A stretch of DNA of 64,000 bases from CAWELS01 sp964468205. Lineage in GTDB: Bacteria > Acidobacteriota > Terriglobia > Bryobacterales > Bryobacteraceae. Numbering within the stretch: position 1 is the stretch's first letter; each line of letters starts with the position of its first letter. The position numbers were made by a program, and so were the translations under genes. The notes beneath the pieces are model-generated. The model did no database searches, was not told where the DNA came from, and saw only the letters and a list, made by a program, of their open reading frames with translations. This document shows, piece by piece, positions 23,740 through 32,510 of this stretch. Where the stretch lies: positions 1 to 64,000 of the forward strand of contig CAYXVG010000013.1 in the NCBI GenBank assembly GCA_964468205.1. The letters are read 5' to 3'.

Positions 23740-25935
23740 TTACAAGCTGTCCGCGTTGTTCACCGTGACGCTGTTCGACGTTCCCTGGCTATTGCTCAAG
23801 GTAATCGAGATCGACTGAACCGTATTGGCCGCGCCGATCACGCCGCTCGCGTCTCCCGTGAAATTCAACGGAACGGTCAACAGGAACATGCTGCCGAACG
23901 GCTTCGATTGTGAACTGGCGTACCACGCGCCGAACTGCGAACCCGCGGAAATGCTCAGGTTCGAAGTGCCGAGCGTCTCGCCCGGCCGCGCGGTAAATTG
24001 CAGGGAAACCTGATTCACCGAACGCGCGGTGGAGAAGCCGGTGATCTGCAGTGTCATCGCGGATAGGCTCTTGGAGCTGATCACGGCGCTGGTGATAACC
24101 GGTGCGCTCTCGACGACCGCCATGGCCTGGGCAGGCGGAGGATCCGGGGTCAGGTCCGCGCCTCCGCTGGTGGCGAATGACGGTGTCAAGGTAATGGTTC
24201 CCGCCACCGTTCCGGTCTGCACCTTGATGCGGTTCGTTCCGTTCGGGAAGATGGCGTCCGTGGAGCCGGCGGGGATTTCGAAGTCGACCGTCCGGCCGCC
24301 GGTGGCGAACTGCACCGAGGGGTCGTCGGCGAACACCTCCGAGGCGAAGGCCAACTTCAGTTCGCCGACGACCTTCAGGGAGTAAGGTTCGTTCAGGGTG
24401 ACTCCCAAGGACGGCTGTGAAGCCGGTTCCTGGATGCCACCGGCGCCTTGGAAACTATAGCTCGGGAGCGGGCTGGGTGGAGTGCCGGTGCCGGAAAGGG
24501 TAAACGTGGCGGCGTCCACCACCAGCGACACGGTGGCGCTACCCTCCACCACGGGGGTGAATTCGATGGCGAAACTCGCCGCGCTGCCACCTTCGAGCAC
24601 GAGCGGCAATGCCGGGAGGCCGGACAGGCTGAACGCGCTGCCGGTGGAACCCAGGCTGATGCTGTTGATAGTAGCTCCGGTGGCGCCCGAATTGGTGATC
24701 GTGAACGTCGCCTGCGTGGACTCGCCGACGGCCGCCGGGGTGAATATCACGGTCCCCTTGTCCTGGACCGTAATGGTGGTTTCTCCAACCGTCGAAGTGT
24801 ATTCGATAAAGGAACCGACGCCATCGCCGATGAGGTCGAATTCATCCTCTCCAATGAGCAACCTGCCCACCTGCTGTCCGATATCGGACGGGGTGAAGTT
24901 GAGGGTGAACAGGATGGAGCCTTGCGGCTTCAGGGTTGCGGGCAGGAACGGAAGATCATCGACCGCGTATGCGGCGCCGCTGGCGGTAATCGCGCTGAGC
25001 ACGCCGTCGGTGTTCCCGGTGTTGCGAACGCGGATAATGGCGGGGGCCGTCTCATTCACCAGCGTGTCCGGCAGGCGGACTACATCGCCTGACTCGATGG
25101 GAGAAGTCTGGTCGCCGATCGTCAGTTCGTAAGAGAACTGAACGCCGGTTCCGCTGCCCTCGAGAGGGAACGTGGCGGAGCCTCCCGCGAGTTGAACTGC
25201 TAGCTGTCCTGCCGCCGCCCCTAGCTGGGTCGGCTCAAACGTTACGGTGAAGCTCAGGGACCCTTCCGGCTCGACTTCCACCGGCAGTAGGGGCAGGCCG
25301 GTTACGCTAAAACCCTCGCCTGTGACGCTGACGTTCTCGGCCGATCCGGCAGCGGCGCCGCGGTTGATGAGCTTAAAGGCGCCGCTCGAGGCGTTGCCGA
25401 CGATGGATTCCGGAAACTCGAGCGCCGTGCCGGGAGTGACCTGCGTTTCATTTCCGCCGGCCGGGGTGTATGTGTAGGCGAACTCCGGCGCGGCGCCATT
25501 GAGGTTGATTTCCAATGTCAGATCCGCATCTTCGCCGCGGTAGCTGATGCTGATGAGGCCTGCTTGCAGGTCACTCATGGATGGGGTGTAGCGCACGTTG
25601 ATCGTGAACTTGTCGCCGCGTTCCATGGCGAATGGCGCGCCCGGGTTGCTGATCTGGAAATCGAGGGATCCGGTAAGCTGCACCGCGTTGATGGTGGTGT
25701 TCTGAAAACCCTCTCCGGTAAGCCTGCCGTTATAGGTGACGGTGATGGCAGCGGTGGTCTGCTGGCCGATTCCAGGGGCTTCCATCAGTACCGTTCCGCT
25801 GGCCGGGAGGTCGGAGACAGAGCCTTGCTGGCTCACCTGAAGGGAGAAGAGGTTCCCGGCCTGGGCCGAAGCCGCCGGCGCGAGGAGGGTAAAGACTATC
25901 GCGGTGAGAACTAAGATCGAACAGATTCGGGACAC
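23740..25935 (-). CDS. Exported choice-of-anchor D (ASPM-SPD2-Hydin-like) repeat protein
   Basis: 731 residues, GTG start behind GGAGGAATAAAGC, with a signal peptide (MSRICSILVLTAIVFTLLAPAASAQ). About five immunoglobulin-like units of some 110 residues follow, each with the pattern of a strand, a GF-to-LP motif (for example FSVTGLPLLPVEVEPEGSLSFTVTFEPT) and a closing LxGSG strand. This is the choice-of-anchor D / abnormal spindle-like repeat family. No enzyme motif is seen; a structural or adhesive surface role is likely. It lies 3 bp downstream of the beta-propeller-like gene and is probably co-transcribed with it. Confidence 0.8.
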   Translation of the reverse strand: MSRICSILVLTAIVFTLLAPAASAQAGNLFSLQVSQQGSVSDLPASGTVLMEAPGIGQQTTAAITVTYNGRLTGEGFQNTTINAVQLTGSLDFQISNPGAPFAMERGDKFTINVRYTPSMSDLQAGLISISYRGEDADLTLEINLNGAAPEFAYTYTPAGGNETQVTPGTALEFPESIVGNASSGAFKLINRGAAAGSAENVSVTGEGFSVTGLPLLPVEVEPEGSLSFTVTFEPTQLGAAAGQLAVQLAGGSATFPLEGSGTGVQFSYELTIGDQTSPIESGDVVRLPDTLVNETAPAIIRVRNTGNTDGVLSAITASGAAYAVDDLPFLPATLKPQGSILFTLNFTPSDIGQQVGRLLIGEDEFDLIGDGVGSFIEYTSTVGETTITVQDKGTVIFTPAAVGESTQATFTITNSGATGATINSISLGSTGSAFSLSGLPALPLVLEGGSAASFAIEFTPVVEGSATVSLVVDAATFTLSGTGTPPSPLPSYSFQGAGGIQEPASQPSLGVTLNEPYSLKVVGELKLAFASEVFADDPSVQFATGGRTVDFEIPAGSTDAIFPNGTNRIKVQTGTVAGTITLTPSFATSGGADLTPDPPPAQAMAVVESAPVITSAVISSKSLSAMTLQITGFSTARSVNQVSLQFTARPGETLGTSNLSISAGSQFGAWYASSQSKPFGSMFLLTVPLNFTGDASGVIGAANTVQSISITLSNSQGTSNSVTVNNADSL

Positions 25936-25938
25936 GCT

Positions 25939-26988
25939 TTATTCCTCCACCCGGGATGCCTGGGAAGGCCCGGCGGTTTTGCCCGCCGGCACGAAGAAAA
26001 CGGCCGGGTTCTGCCGGTCCGCAAGTATCTGAAGCGGCTCCTCCGCGGCGCCTCTGGAGTTGAGCCAGAAGATTGCCCCCCCGTTGCAGACGACGAGTTG
26101 GGAAGGCTCGAAATCGAGATCGATCCGCGCCGTGCTGGCGCGGGAATCGAGGTCAAACCATTGCAGTGTTCTCCCGCTGGCGCTCGCCACAATGAGCGAG
26201 CGGCGGTCAGCGCTCACAGCCATCGCCACCGGGTCGGCGACGCCGCGGTCCGCGCCGGCGAACAACTGAACGTCGGCTGTCTGGTGATAGTTGCGGACTT
26301 CGAGAATCTCGCCTCTCGCCCGGTCGGCTATGAAGAGCCGGTCGCCGGCCAGGGCCAAGCCTCCGGCCCGTTCGACCTTCGCGATCAGCCGGAATCCTTT
26401 TCCCGGGGAACCCAGGTGGAAGGTGTCACCGGCGCCGATAATCACGTCACCGCAGGCGTCAATCGCCATGACGGAAATCTCCCCGTCCGGGGCGCTGCCG
26501 ATACCGGCAATCTTCGGAAGTCCCTGTACGCCGGGGCGAACGGTCCGGGCCTTGCCGCGAGGGCTGGGGCGTGTGTTGGACGCGGAGCTCACGCGCTTCA
26601 ATCCGTCGAACCGGCGAACACCGGCTTCCGAGGAATACACGGCGGCGGATGCCGAATCCTCGCTCCACGCGGCGCGGGTGGCCGAGCTGTGATCTTCGAG
26701 AATCGTCCAGCGTGGCGTATCCGCGAGATTGCGGACCAGGAAGAGGCGGCCGGCGGAGAGAGCGATCACAGCTTCTCCATCAGGTGAGACGGCGGCAAAG
26801 TCGATTTCCGAGAGTAGCGAGTGTCCCAGGTAGGCTGCTCCCGGTACGCCAATCACCGGCCGGACCGCCCGCGCCGCGCCGTCATAAACAAGGCCGGAAA
26901 CGGGCCCCCGGATGTCGCTGTTCTGGGCTATGAGCGAAGCGGCGAGAAGTGCCGGCGTCAGGATCTTGACAACTGTTTGTAGAAGCAT
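25939..26988 (-). CDS. Exported beta-propeller-like protein of unknown function
   Basis: 349 residues from ATG 26988, preceded by AGGAAG at 9-nt spacing; the frame opens at GTG 27000. A signal peptide (VVKILTPALLAASLIAQ) is followed by repeated blade-like strands with aspartate turns (AAVSPDGEAVIALSAGRLFLVRN, GGLALAGDRLFIADRARGEILEV, MAVSADRRSLIVASASGRTLQWF). This suggests a six- or seven-bladed propeller of the YVTN/NHL kind. No catalytic residues are evident. It sits between an Ig-like membrane protein gene and a choice-of-anchor gene, all exported and same-stranded, so the three may form one envelope complex. Confidence 0.65.
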   Translation of the reverse strand: MLLQTVVKILTPALLAASLIAQNSDIRGPVSGLVYDGAARAVRPVIGVPGAAYLGHSLLSEIDFAAVSPDGEAVIALSAGRLFLVRNLADTPRWTILEDHSSATRAAWSEDSASAAVYSSEAGVRRFDGLKRVSSASNTRPSPRGKARTVRPGVQGLPKIAGIGSAPDGEISVMAIDACGDVIIGAGDTFHLGSPGKGFRLIAKVERAGGLALAGDRLFIADRARGEILEVRNYHQTADVQLFAGADRGVADPVAMAVSADRRSLIVASASGRTLQWFDLDSRASTARIDLDFEPSQLVVCNGGAIFWLNSRGAAEEPLQILADRQNPAVFFVPAGKTAGPSQASRVEE

Positions 26989-27024
26989 CTCAGATATCAC
27001 TTCCTGAATGGGCGGTGGCCCATT

Positions 27025-27747
27025 CTATTGGGGGCCTCCGACAGTGATTGCGCCGGGGCTGATGGTTACCGGAGCGAACTGTCCTGCCGAATCGGTGTCG
27101 TCGCCGCCGCTGGCTGCGACTGCGATGGCGGCCACGGCGCCGGCCGCAATGGCTCCGATGATGATCCACCTTGTGGTGTGGGATCGTTTGGCAGCGATCC
27201 GGACGTTGGTCTGCGGAATGGTGGCGGCGCCCCGGCTGTTGCCGTCAGTTACGGTCACCTTGATGTTGAAGTCACCCGCTATTTCATTGGGCGTGAGGCC
27301 CGATGCCGCGGCCACGCCGCTCGCATCGGTGCGCAAGGTCTGGGTCCGCACCCAGCCACTGAACACGCCGCTTGGGCCGCCCATCGGCAGTTGAAACACA
27401 ACTTCGGCGCCCTCCACTGGATTACCGGACTCGTTTAGAACCCGCACCTTCGGGGCAGTCGCGGTTCCCGCGTTGATATCGTTTTGAGCGCCGTCGCCTT
27501 CGAGCACCTCGATCTTCAACTGTCCGGCTGGCTGTGCGGGCTCCGCTTCGGCCTGCGTTTCCTGCGCCACTGGCCGGGGAGCCGCCGCACCGGGCTGTGG
27601 CGCAGGAAGCGCCAGGCGCGCAAGTTCGGCGACCGGCCGGTAACCTGGAATGGGCATCTCGGGGAAAGTTGAAATAGCCTGCTGGCCGAAGAGGGGCGAG
27701 GCGAGAACTGCGCTCAGAGCAACCACTAAAACTTTCTTGAACAGCAC
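27025..27747 (-). CDS. Exported Ig-like-domain protein with C-terminal membrane segment
   Basis: 240 residues, GTG start behind AGGAG at 5-nt spacing (an out-of-frame ATG lies 2 nt upstream). Domain order: signal peptide (LFKKVLVVALSAVLASPLFGQ), a proline/alanine/glutamate-rich spacer (about 40-78), and one Big_1/invasin-like Ig domain (about 80-180; VRVLNESGNPVEGAEVVFQLP, TDASGVAAASGLTPNEIAGDFNIKVTVTDG). A transmembrane helix follows (about 194-212, WIIIGAIAAGAVAAIAVAA), then a short tail. It is first in a three-gene run of exported proteins. Function unknown. Confidence 0.65.
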   Translation of the reverse strand: MLFKKVLVVALSAVLASPLFGQQAISTFPEMPIPGYRPVAELARLALPAPQPGAAAPRPVAQETQAEAEPAQPAGQLKIEVLEGDGAQNDINAGTATAPKVRVLNESGNPVEGAEVVFQLPMGGPSGVFSGWVRTQTLRTDASGVAAASGLTPNEIAGDFNIKVTVTDGNSRGAATIPQTNVRIAAKRSHTTRWIIIGAIAAGAVAAIAVAASGGDDTDSAGQFAPVTISPGAITVGGPQ

Positions 27748-28059
27748 ATTATCTCCTGAAGGGGGCTACGCACCAATCGCATCAGAAACCGCCGGTCTTC
27801 TTCTGCCGGCGAGGCTCCTTCCGGTCCGGGATTCTCGTCCTGGACCTCCGTGGAGCGGCAAATGCGCGCCAACTGCCCGGTCCCGGGAAACTAGATCGTC
27901 CCCAAGCCGCTGGCAGGCAAATACCTACCATAGCAACGACGATGAAATGTCCGGCGGTGTTACGGGGCCGGGAATAAATCTTGAGCGGCGGAAAGGGATA
28001 TGGACTTGAGTGCGAAGTTAGGTTCCCGGATGCGAACGTGCATCCGGGAACCCGCAAAG
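27748..28059. other. 312-bp intergenic region between the mdh end and the Ig-like gene
   Basis: No convincing gene. It holds the mdh terminator at 28021-28052. It also contains the upstream leader of the minus-strand Ig-like gene, with a 6-bp stem CGCCGG / CCGGCG around a pyrimidine loop near 27791-27812. A promoter for that gene must lie here, but I could not pick out a clear -35/-10 pair. Confidence 0.5.
28021..28052 (-). terminator. Terminator-like hairpin after mdh
   Basis: Perfect 13-bp inverted repeat GGTTCCCGGATGC / GCATCCGGGAACC with a 6-nt loop, 7 bp past the mdh stop. The following minus-strand sequence TAACTT is only weakly T-rich, so it may terminate poorly or stabilise the mRNA 3' end. 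Confidence 0.65.
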
Positions 28060-28995
28060 CTACACCAGCTTTGGCTTCATGATATCGACCAGTTCCTGGA
28101 CGGCCGCGGCGCTCTTTTTGAGAGCCTCGCCCTCTTCGGCCGAGAGCTTGAGTTCATAGATCTGCTCAATCCCCTTGGCTCCGAGCTTGACCGGCACGCC
28201 CACGAACAGGCCGTTGATCCCGTACTCGCCCTCGAGGTAGGCGGCGCAGGGCAGCACCTTCTTCTTATCTTTCAGAATCGACTCCACCATCTCCACCGCC
28301 GCCGATGACGGGGCGTAGTAGGCGCTGCCGGTCTTCAGATACTTAACGATCTCGCCGCCGCCGAAGCGGGTCCGTTCGACAATCTTGTTGAGGGTCTCGG
28401 CATCGAGCAGATCGGAGACCGGGATGCCGGCGACGCTCGTGTTCCCAACGACCGGCACCATGGTATCGCCATGGCCGCCGAGCACGAAGGCCACCACGTT
28501 CTCAACGGAGACATCAAGGGCTTCGGCAAGGAAGGTCCGGAACCGGGCCGTGTCCAAAATGCCGGCCATGCCCATTACCCGCTCCTTCGGGAAACCGCTG
28601 GCCTTCAAGGCCACGTGACACATGGCGTCCAGCGGATTGGTCACGAGAATCAGGAAGGCGTTGGGCGAGACCTTCGCCGCTTGGCTGATGCAGGAGTCGA
28701 CGATCTCGAAGTTCTTCCACAGCAGGTCGTCCCGGCTCATGCCCGGCTTGCGGGGGAAGCCGGCTGTCATCACGATGATGTCGGAATCGGCCGTGTCATC
28801 GTAGCTGTTTGTGCCGATGACCTTCACATCGGATTTTTCGACAGGGCAGGCCTGGAGAATATCGAGACCTTTCCCCTGCGGAACACCCTCGACGATATCG
28901 ACAATCACGACATCGGCCAGCTCTTTGTCGGCCAAGCGGACGGCGCAGCTCGCGCCAACGTTGCCCGCTCCAATTACCGTTACTTTTTTCCTCAT
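28060..28995 (-). CDS. mdh: Malate dehydrogenase (LDH-like type)
   Basis: NAD-dependent oxidation of malate to oxaloacetate in the TCA cycle. It is 311 residues, normal for the LDH-like MDH class. The NAD loop VIGAGNVGASCA is at the N-terminus. The substrate arginines lie in GFPRKPGMSRDDLLWKN, the NPLD motif follows, and the catalytic histidine is in GGHGDTMVP. AAGGAGA is 6 nt before the ATG. It follows icd by 135 bp on the same strand and is probably co-transcribed with it; a strong hairpin follows. Confidence 0.95.
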   Translation of the reverse strand: MRKKVTVIGAGNVGASCAVRLADKELADVVIVDIVEGVPQGKGLDILQACPVEKSDVKVIGTNSYDDTADSDIIVMTAGFPRKPGMSRDDLLWKNFEIVDSCISQAAKVSPNAFLILVTNPLDAMCHVALKASGFPKERVMGMAGILDTARFRTFLAEALDVSVENVVAFVLGGHGDTMVPVVGNTSVAGIPVSDLLDAETLNKIVERTRFGGGEIVKYLKTGSAYYAPSSAAVEMVESILKDKKKVLPCAAYLEGEYGINGLFVGVPVKLGAKGIEQIYELKLSAEEGEALKKSAAAVQELVDIMKPKLV

Positions 28996-29130
28996 TGCGC
29001 TCTCCTTATGAACGAAATCACAAGCTTGTCAGTCCTCTGTGGCGTCTCCATGCGGCGCCGCACACGGTCGCCCGCGGCGGCCGGCCAGCGCGTTCGCGCC
29101 ACCAGTCATGCACCACTCGCCGCCACGGGA

Positions 29131-30369
29131 TCAAGCCTGCATGTTGGCGATGATGGCTTCAGCAAATTCGCTGGTGCCCACCTTGGTGGCGCCTTCCATC
29201 TGGCGGTGAAGATCGTAGGTCACAGTCTTCTGGGCGATGGCCCCGGTAATGCCGGCCTCGATCTTGTCCGCCGCCTCGGGCCAGCCCATGTAGCGGAACA
29301 TCAGCGCCCCGGATAGCATTACGCTCGACGGATTGATGACGTTCTTGTCCGCGTATTTGGGTGCGGTTCCGTGCGTGGCCTCGAACAGGCCGTGTTCGTC
29401 GCCGATGTTGGCGCCCGGAGCCATTCCGAGACCACCAACCTGCGCGGCGCAGGCGTCGGATAGATAGTCGCCGTTGAGATTCATGGTGGCGACGACGTCA
29501 TACTCGGAAGGCCGCAGCAGCACCTGCTGGAACATCGAGTCCGCAATCCGGTCCTTGACGACGATCTTGTCTTCGGGAGGTGGACCGGTTAGTTCGGACT
29601 CCGGAATCGTGACGTCGCCGAATTCCTCTTTGGCCACTTCATAGCCCCAGTCGCGGAAGGCGCCCTCGGTGAACTTCATGATGTTACCCTTGTGCACCAG
29701 GGCGACGCTCTTACGATTGTTGTCCAGTGCGTACTGGATCGCCCGCCGGACCAACCTCTTGGAGCCGGTTATACTTACGGGCTTGACGCCCACGCCCGAA
29801 TCCGGCCGGATATTCTTGCCCATCTCGGAGTTCAGGAAGTCAATGACCTTCTTCGCCTCGTCCGTGCCTTGCCGCCATTCGATGCCCGAGTACACGTCCT
29901 CGGTATTTTCCCGAAATATCACCACGTCCAGCAGGTCCGGGCGTTTCATCGGCGAGGGGACGCCGTCGAAATATCGCACCGGACGCAGGCAGACATAAAG
30001 GTCGAGCACCTGCCTCAGTGTGACGTTCAGGCTCCGGAAGCCGCCGCCCACCGGAGTTGTGAGCGGGCCCTTGATGGCGATGCGAAACCGCTTGATCGCC
30101 TCGACGGTGTCCTGGGGAAGCCACTCCCCCACCTGGTTGTATGCTTTTTCGCCGGCGAGGATCTCGTACCAGGCAACCCGCCGCCCGCCGCCGAAGGACT
30201 TCTCGACAGCGGCGTCAAACACCCGCCTCGATGCCTTCCAGATGTCGCGGCCTATGCCGTCTCCCTCGATGAACAGAACGATGGGATTGTCTGGGACGAC
30301 GAACTTGCCATCCTTGACTTCGATTGTTTCCCCGTCGGCGGGGACTGGAATATTGTTATAAGTCTCCAT
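29131..30369 (-). CDS. icd: NADP-dependent isocitrate dehydrogenase
   Basis: 412 residues from ATG 30369, which has GGGAGG at the right distance; an upstream in-frame start at 30426 is rejected. Oxidative decarboxylation of isocitrate to 2-oxoglutarate. It is E. coli-like: VLFIEGDGIGRDIW, GGGFRSLNVTLRQ (containing the serine that AceK phosphorylates in enterics), and RENTEDVYSGIEW with the catalytic tyrosine. HGTAPKYADKNVINPSS contains the Lys-Tyr pair associated with NADP specificity. It is divergent from gltA, with predicted back-to-back promoters, and is followed by mdh. Confidence 0.95.
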   Translation of the reverse strand: METYNNIPVPADGETIEVKDGKFVVPDNPIVLFIEGDGIGRDIWKASRRVFDAAVEKSFGGGRRVAWYEILAGEKAYNQVGEWLPQDTVEAIKRFRIAIKGPLTTPVGGGFRSLNVTLRQVLDLYVCLRPVRYFDGVPSPMKRPDLLDVVIFRENTEDVYSGIEWRQGTDEAKKVIDFLNSEMGKNIRPDSGVGVKPVSITGSKRLVRRAIQYALDNNRKSVALVHKGNIMKFTEGAFRDWGYEVAKEEFGDVTIPESELTGPPPEDKIVVKDRIADSMFQQVLLRPSEYDVVATMNLNGDYLSDACAAQVGGLGMAPGANIGDEHGLFEATHGTAPKYADKNVINPSSVMLSGALMFRYMGWPEAADKIEAGITGAIAQKTVTYDLHRQMEGATKVGTSEFAEAIIANMQA

Positions 30370-30660
30370 ATTACCTCCCGGCGGCGCGCGCGGCGCACCG
30401 CCTAATGCACCATTCCGGCAACGCACCCGGCGGCGTTCTTGCCGGCCGGGTTACGGCCGCGGGCGCAAACCCAAGCCCGTTCGGGCTTCACGGCGGAATT
30501 TGCCGCAGACCCCCCGGGACAGCCTTAACTTTGAGCCGGGACGCGTTGTTCGGCGACGGTTCCGCCGCTGGACAACACGGACACAATCATAACGAATGTG
30601 GGACTGCGTACGCGGACGGCCCGGTTCGGTATTCCCGCGGCTGGCCACCACCCGCCTGCA

Positions 30661-30689
30661 ACTATACTATTCGGGATATAGAGAGTCAA
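30661..30689 (-). promoter_or_regulatory. Predicted sigma70-type promoter of icd-mdh
   Basis: On the minus strand, -35 TTGACT (30689-30684), an exact 17-bp spacer, and -10 TATAGT (30666-30661). Five of six bases match consensus in each box. It lies about 285 bp upstream of the icd ATG. Confidence 0.65.
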
Positions 30690-30704
30690 TAGTCTGAGAT
30701 TTCG

Positions 30705-30713
30705 TGATATACT
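30705..30713 (+). promoter_or_regulatory. Predicted extended -10 promoter of gltA
   Basis: TGATATACT matches the extended -10 pattern TGnTATAAT with one mismatch. There is no recognisable -35 box at 16-18 bp, which extended -10 promoters can lack. The gltA ATG is about 320 bp downstream. Confidence 0.45.
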
Positions 30714-31038
30714 GTGTCCGCTCAGCGAAGCCGGAGGTCCCAGGACATCCGGCAATTCAGCCAGGCCAGGTACTCGGGCTGGATGGGGGTGGTTGGTGTG
30801 ATGGCGCGATTCACAACGCGACTTCCGGTCAGCCGCGACCAGTGTATCCGGACCGCGAGCCCCGGCATTCCCCAGCCCCCTCCCGTCCGCGAACGTCTCC
30901 GGCGTCGTACTCCCGGTGTCTTCTCTTCCCAGGCCGGGAGGACGCTCGACGATGTTGACGGCGCCAAGAGCCCGGCTGCTGATCGTATCTGTGCCTCGGG
31001 GAGCCTGCCTGCATTCAAAGCTTTACGGAGTGAATCCC

Positions 31039-32358
31039 ATGGAAACTAAGAACACTTTCACAATCACCGACAACCGCACAGGCAAAAGCTGCGACGTCGA
31101 ACTACTGGATGGCAACGTGCGCGCGATGGACCTGCGGCAGATCAAAGTGGCCCCCGAAGATTTCGGGACCATGTGCTACGATCCCGCGTTCAAGAACACG
31201 GCGAGTTGCCGCAGCGCGATCACCTTCATTGACGGCGAGAAGGGTATACTGCGCTACCGCGGCTATCCCATCGACCAACTGGCCGAGAACTGCAGTTTCC
31301 TCGAAGTCGCCTACTTGGTTCTCAACGGCGAACTCCCCTCTCAGCCCGAACTCGAGGACTGGATCGATACAATCACGCACCACACGATGATCCACGAGAA
31401 CATCAAGAAGCTGATGGAGGGCTTCCGGTACGATGCGCACCCGATGGGGATGTTCATCAGTTCGGTAGCGGCTTTGTCTACCTTCTATCCTGAGGCGAGG
31501 AGCGTCCGCGACCCGGAAGCCCGCAAGCTGGAGATCGCCCGGCTGGTGGCGAAGGTGCCGACTATCGCTGCTTGGGCCTACCGGCATAGCATCGGTCAAC
31601 CCTACATCTACCCCGACAACGAACTTTCCTATACCGCCAATTTCATGAACATGTTGTGGCGGAAGGTGGAGCCGAAGTATTCCGCGAACCCTGTGCTTGC
31701 CCGCGCCCTCGACATTCTGTTCATACTCCATGCCGATCACGAGCAAAACTGCAGCGCAAACACGATGCGCGCTGTCGGAAGCTCGGAGGCCGACCCGTAC
31801 GTGACCACCGCCGCGGCCGCCGCGGCCCTCTCCGGCCCGCTCCACGGGGGAGCCAACGAGCAGGTGCTGCGAATGCTGCGCGAAATCGGCTCGAAGGACC
31901 AGGTTCCGAAGTATGTCAAACGCGCCAAGGATGGTGAATTCCGACTCATGGGCTTCGGACACCGTGTCTACAAAAACTACGACCCGCGTGCCAAGATCAT
32001 CCGGCGCACCGCCGAGGAGGTCTTTGAGGTCACCGGCCGGAACGTGCTGCTCGATATCGCCGTCGAACTCGAAAGGATCGCACTCGAGGACGAGTACTTC
32101 GTGAAGCGCAAGCTCTATCCGAACGTCGACTTCTACAGCGGCATTATCTACGAGGCCATGGGTTTCGATACGAAGATGTTCACCGTCCTGTTCGCGATTC
32201 CACGTACGGTGGGCTGGCTCGCTCAGTGGCAGGAACTGCTAGAAGACGACGAACAAAAGATCGCCCGACCACGGCAGATCTACACCGGGCACGACGAACG
32301 CGAGTTCGTCCCCATGGACCAGCGCGCCGCTTCCGCCAGTGCGAAGGCGTCGGTTTAG
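31039..32358 (+). CDS. gltA: Citrate synthase
   Basis: 439 residues. Condenses acetyl-CoA and oxaloacetate at TCA-cycle entry. ATG 31039 has GGAG at 8-nt spacing; the frame opens earlier at 30916, but that extension has no family resemblance. Motifs: GILRYRGYPIDQLAENCSFLEVAYLVLNGELP in the N-terminal half, the catalytic histidine region HADHEQNCSANTMRAVGSS, GPLHGGANEQVL, and the substrate-binding FGHRVYKNYDPRAK. The length fits hexameric, Gram-negative-type enzymes. It is divergent from icd-mdh, so three TCA genes share one control region. Confidence 0.95.
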   Translation: METKNTFTITDNRTGKSCDVELLDGNVRAMDLRQIKVAPEDFGTMCYDPAFKNTASCRSAITFIDGEKGILRYRGYPIDQLAENCSFLEVAYLVLNGELPSQPELEDWIDTITHHTMIHENIKKLMEGFRYDAHPMGMFISSVAALSTFYPEARSVRDPEARKLEIARLVAKVPTIAAWAYRHSIGQPYIYPDNELSYTANFMNMLWRKVEPKYSANPVLARALDILFILHADHEQNCSANTMRAVGSSEADPYVTTAAAAAALSGPLHGGANEQVLRMLREIGSKDQVPKYVKRAKDGEFRLMGFGHRVYKNYDPRAKIIRRTAEEVFEVTGRNVLLDIAVELERIALEDEYFVKRKLYPNVDFYSGIIYEAMGFDTKMFTVLFAIPRTVGWLAQWQELLEDDEQKIARPRQIYTGHDEREFVPMDQRAASASAKASV

Positions 32359-32388
32359 AAGTCTGACTTCGCTCGAACGCGAGTGAGT

Positions 32389-32476
32389 TTCCCCCGGGGG
32401 CGGTAGCGGGGTTTTGGCGCGTGCCGAAGTCCCAGTGCGGTCTTCGGCGCCGCCCCGCCCGGGGGAATCGTTTTCT
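32389..32476 (+). terminator. Large hairpin terminator after gltA
   Basis: The outer arms TTCCCCCGGG (32389-32398) and CCCGGGGGAA (32458-32467) pair perfectly. A nested stem GCCGAAG / CTTCGGC (32423-32429, 32442-32448) closes a 12-nt loop. TTTTCT begins 3 nt after the outer stem. It lies 30 bp past the gltA stop and 35 bp before the next gene. Confidence 0.65.
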
Positions 32477-32510
32477 CTGTCCACCTAGCCCGCATGACTA
32501 AAATAGAGGT

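Larger units (their letters stand above)
30370..31038. other. 669-bp divergent intergenic region of icd and gltA
   Basis: No supported gene; the short open frames here look like chance GC-rich frames. The middle 60 bp is AT-rich and holds two divergent promoters (30661-30689 minus, 30705-30713 plus). This leaves leaders of about 285 nt for icd and about 320 nt for gltA. The icd leader contains a tight hairpin AAGCCCG / CGGGCTT at 30473-30488. An unannotated small RNA or leader element is possible but unproven. Confidence 0.5.

Noticed and set aside
30916..31038. N-terminal extension of citrate synthase
   Set aside because: The extra 41 residues have no family resemblance, while ATG 31039 has a good ribosome site.
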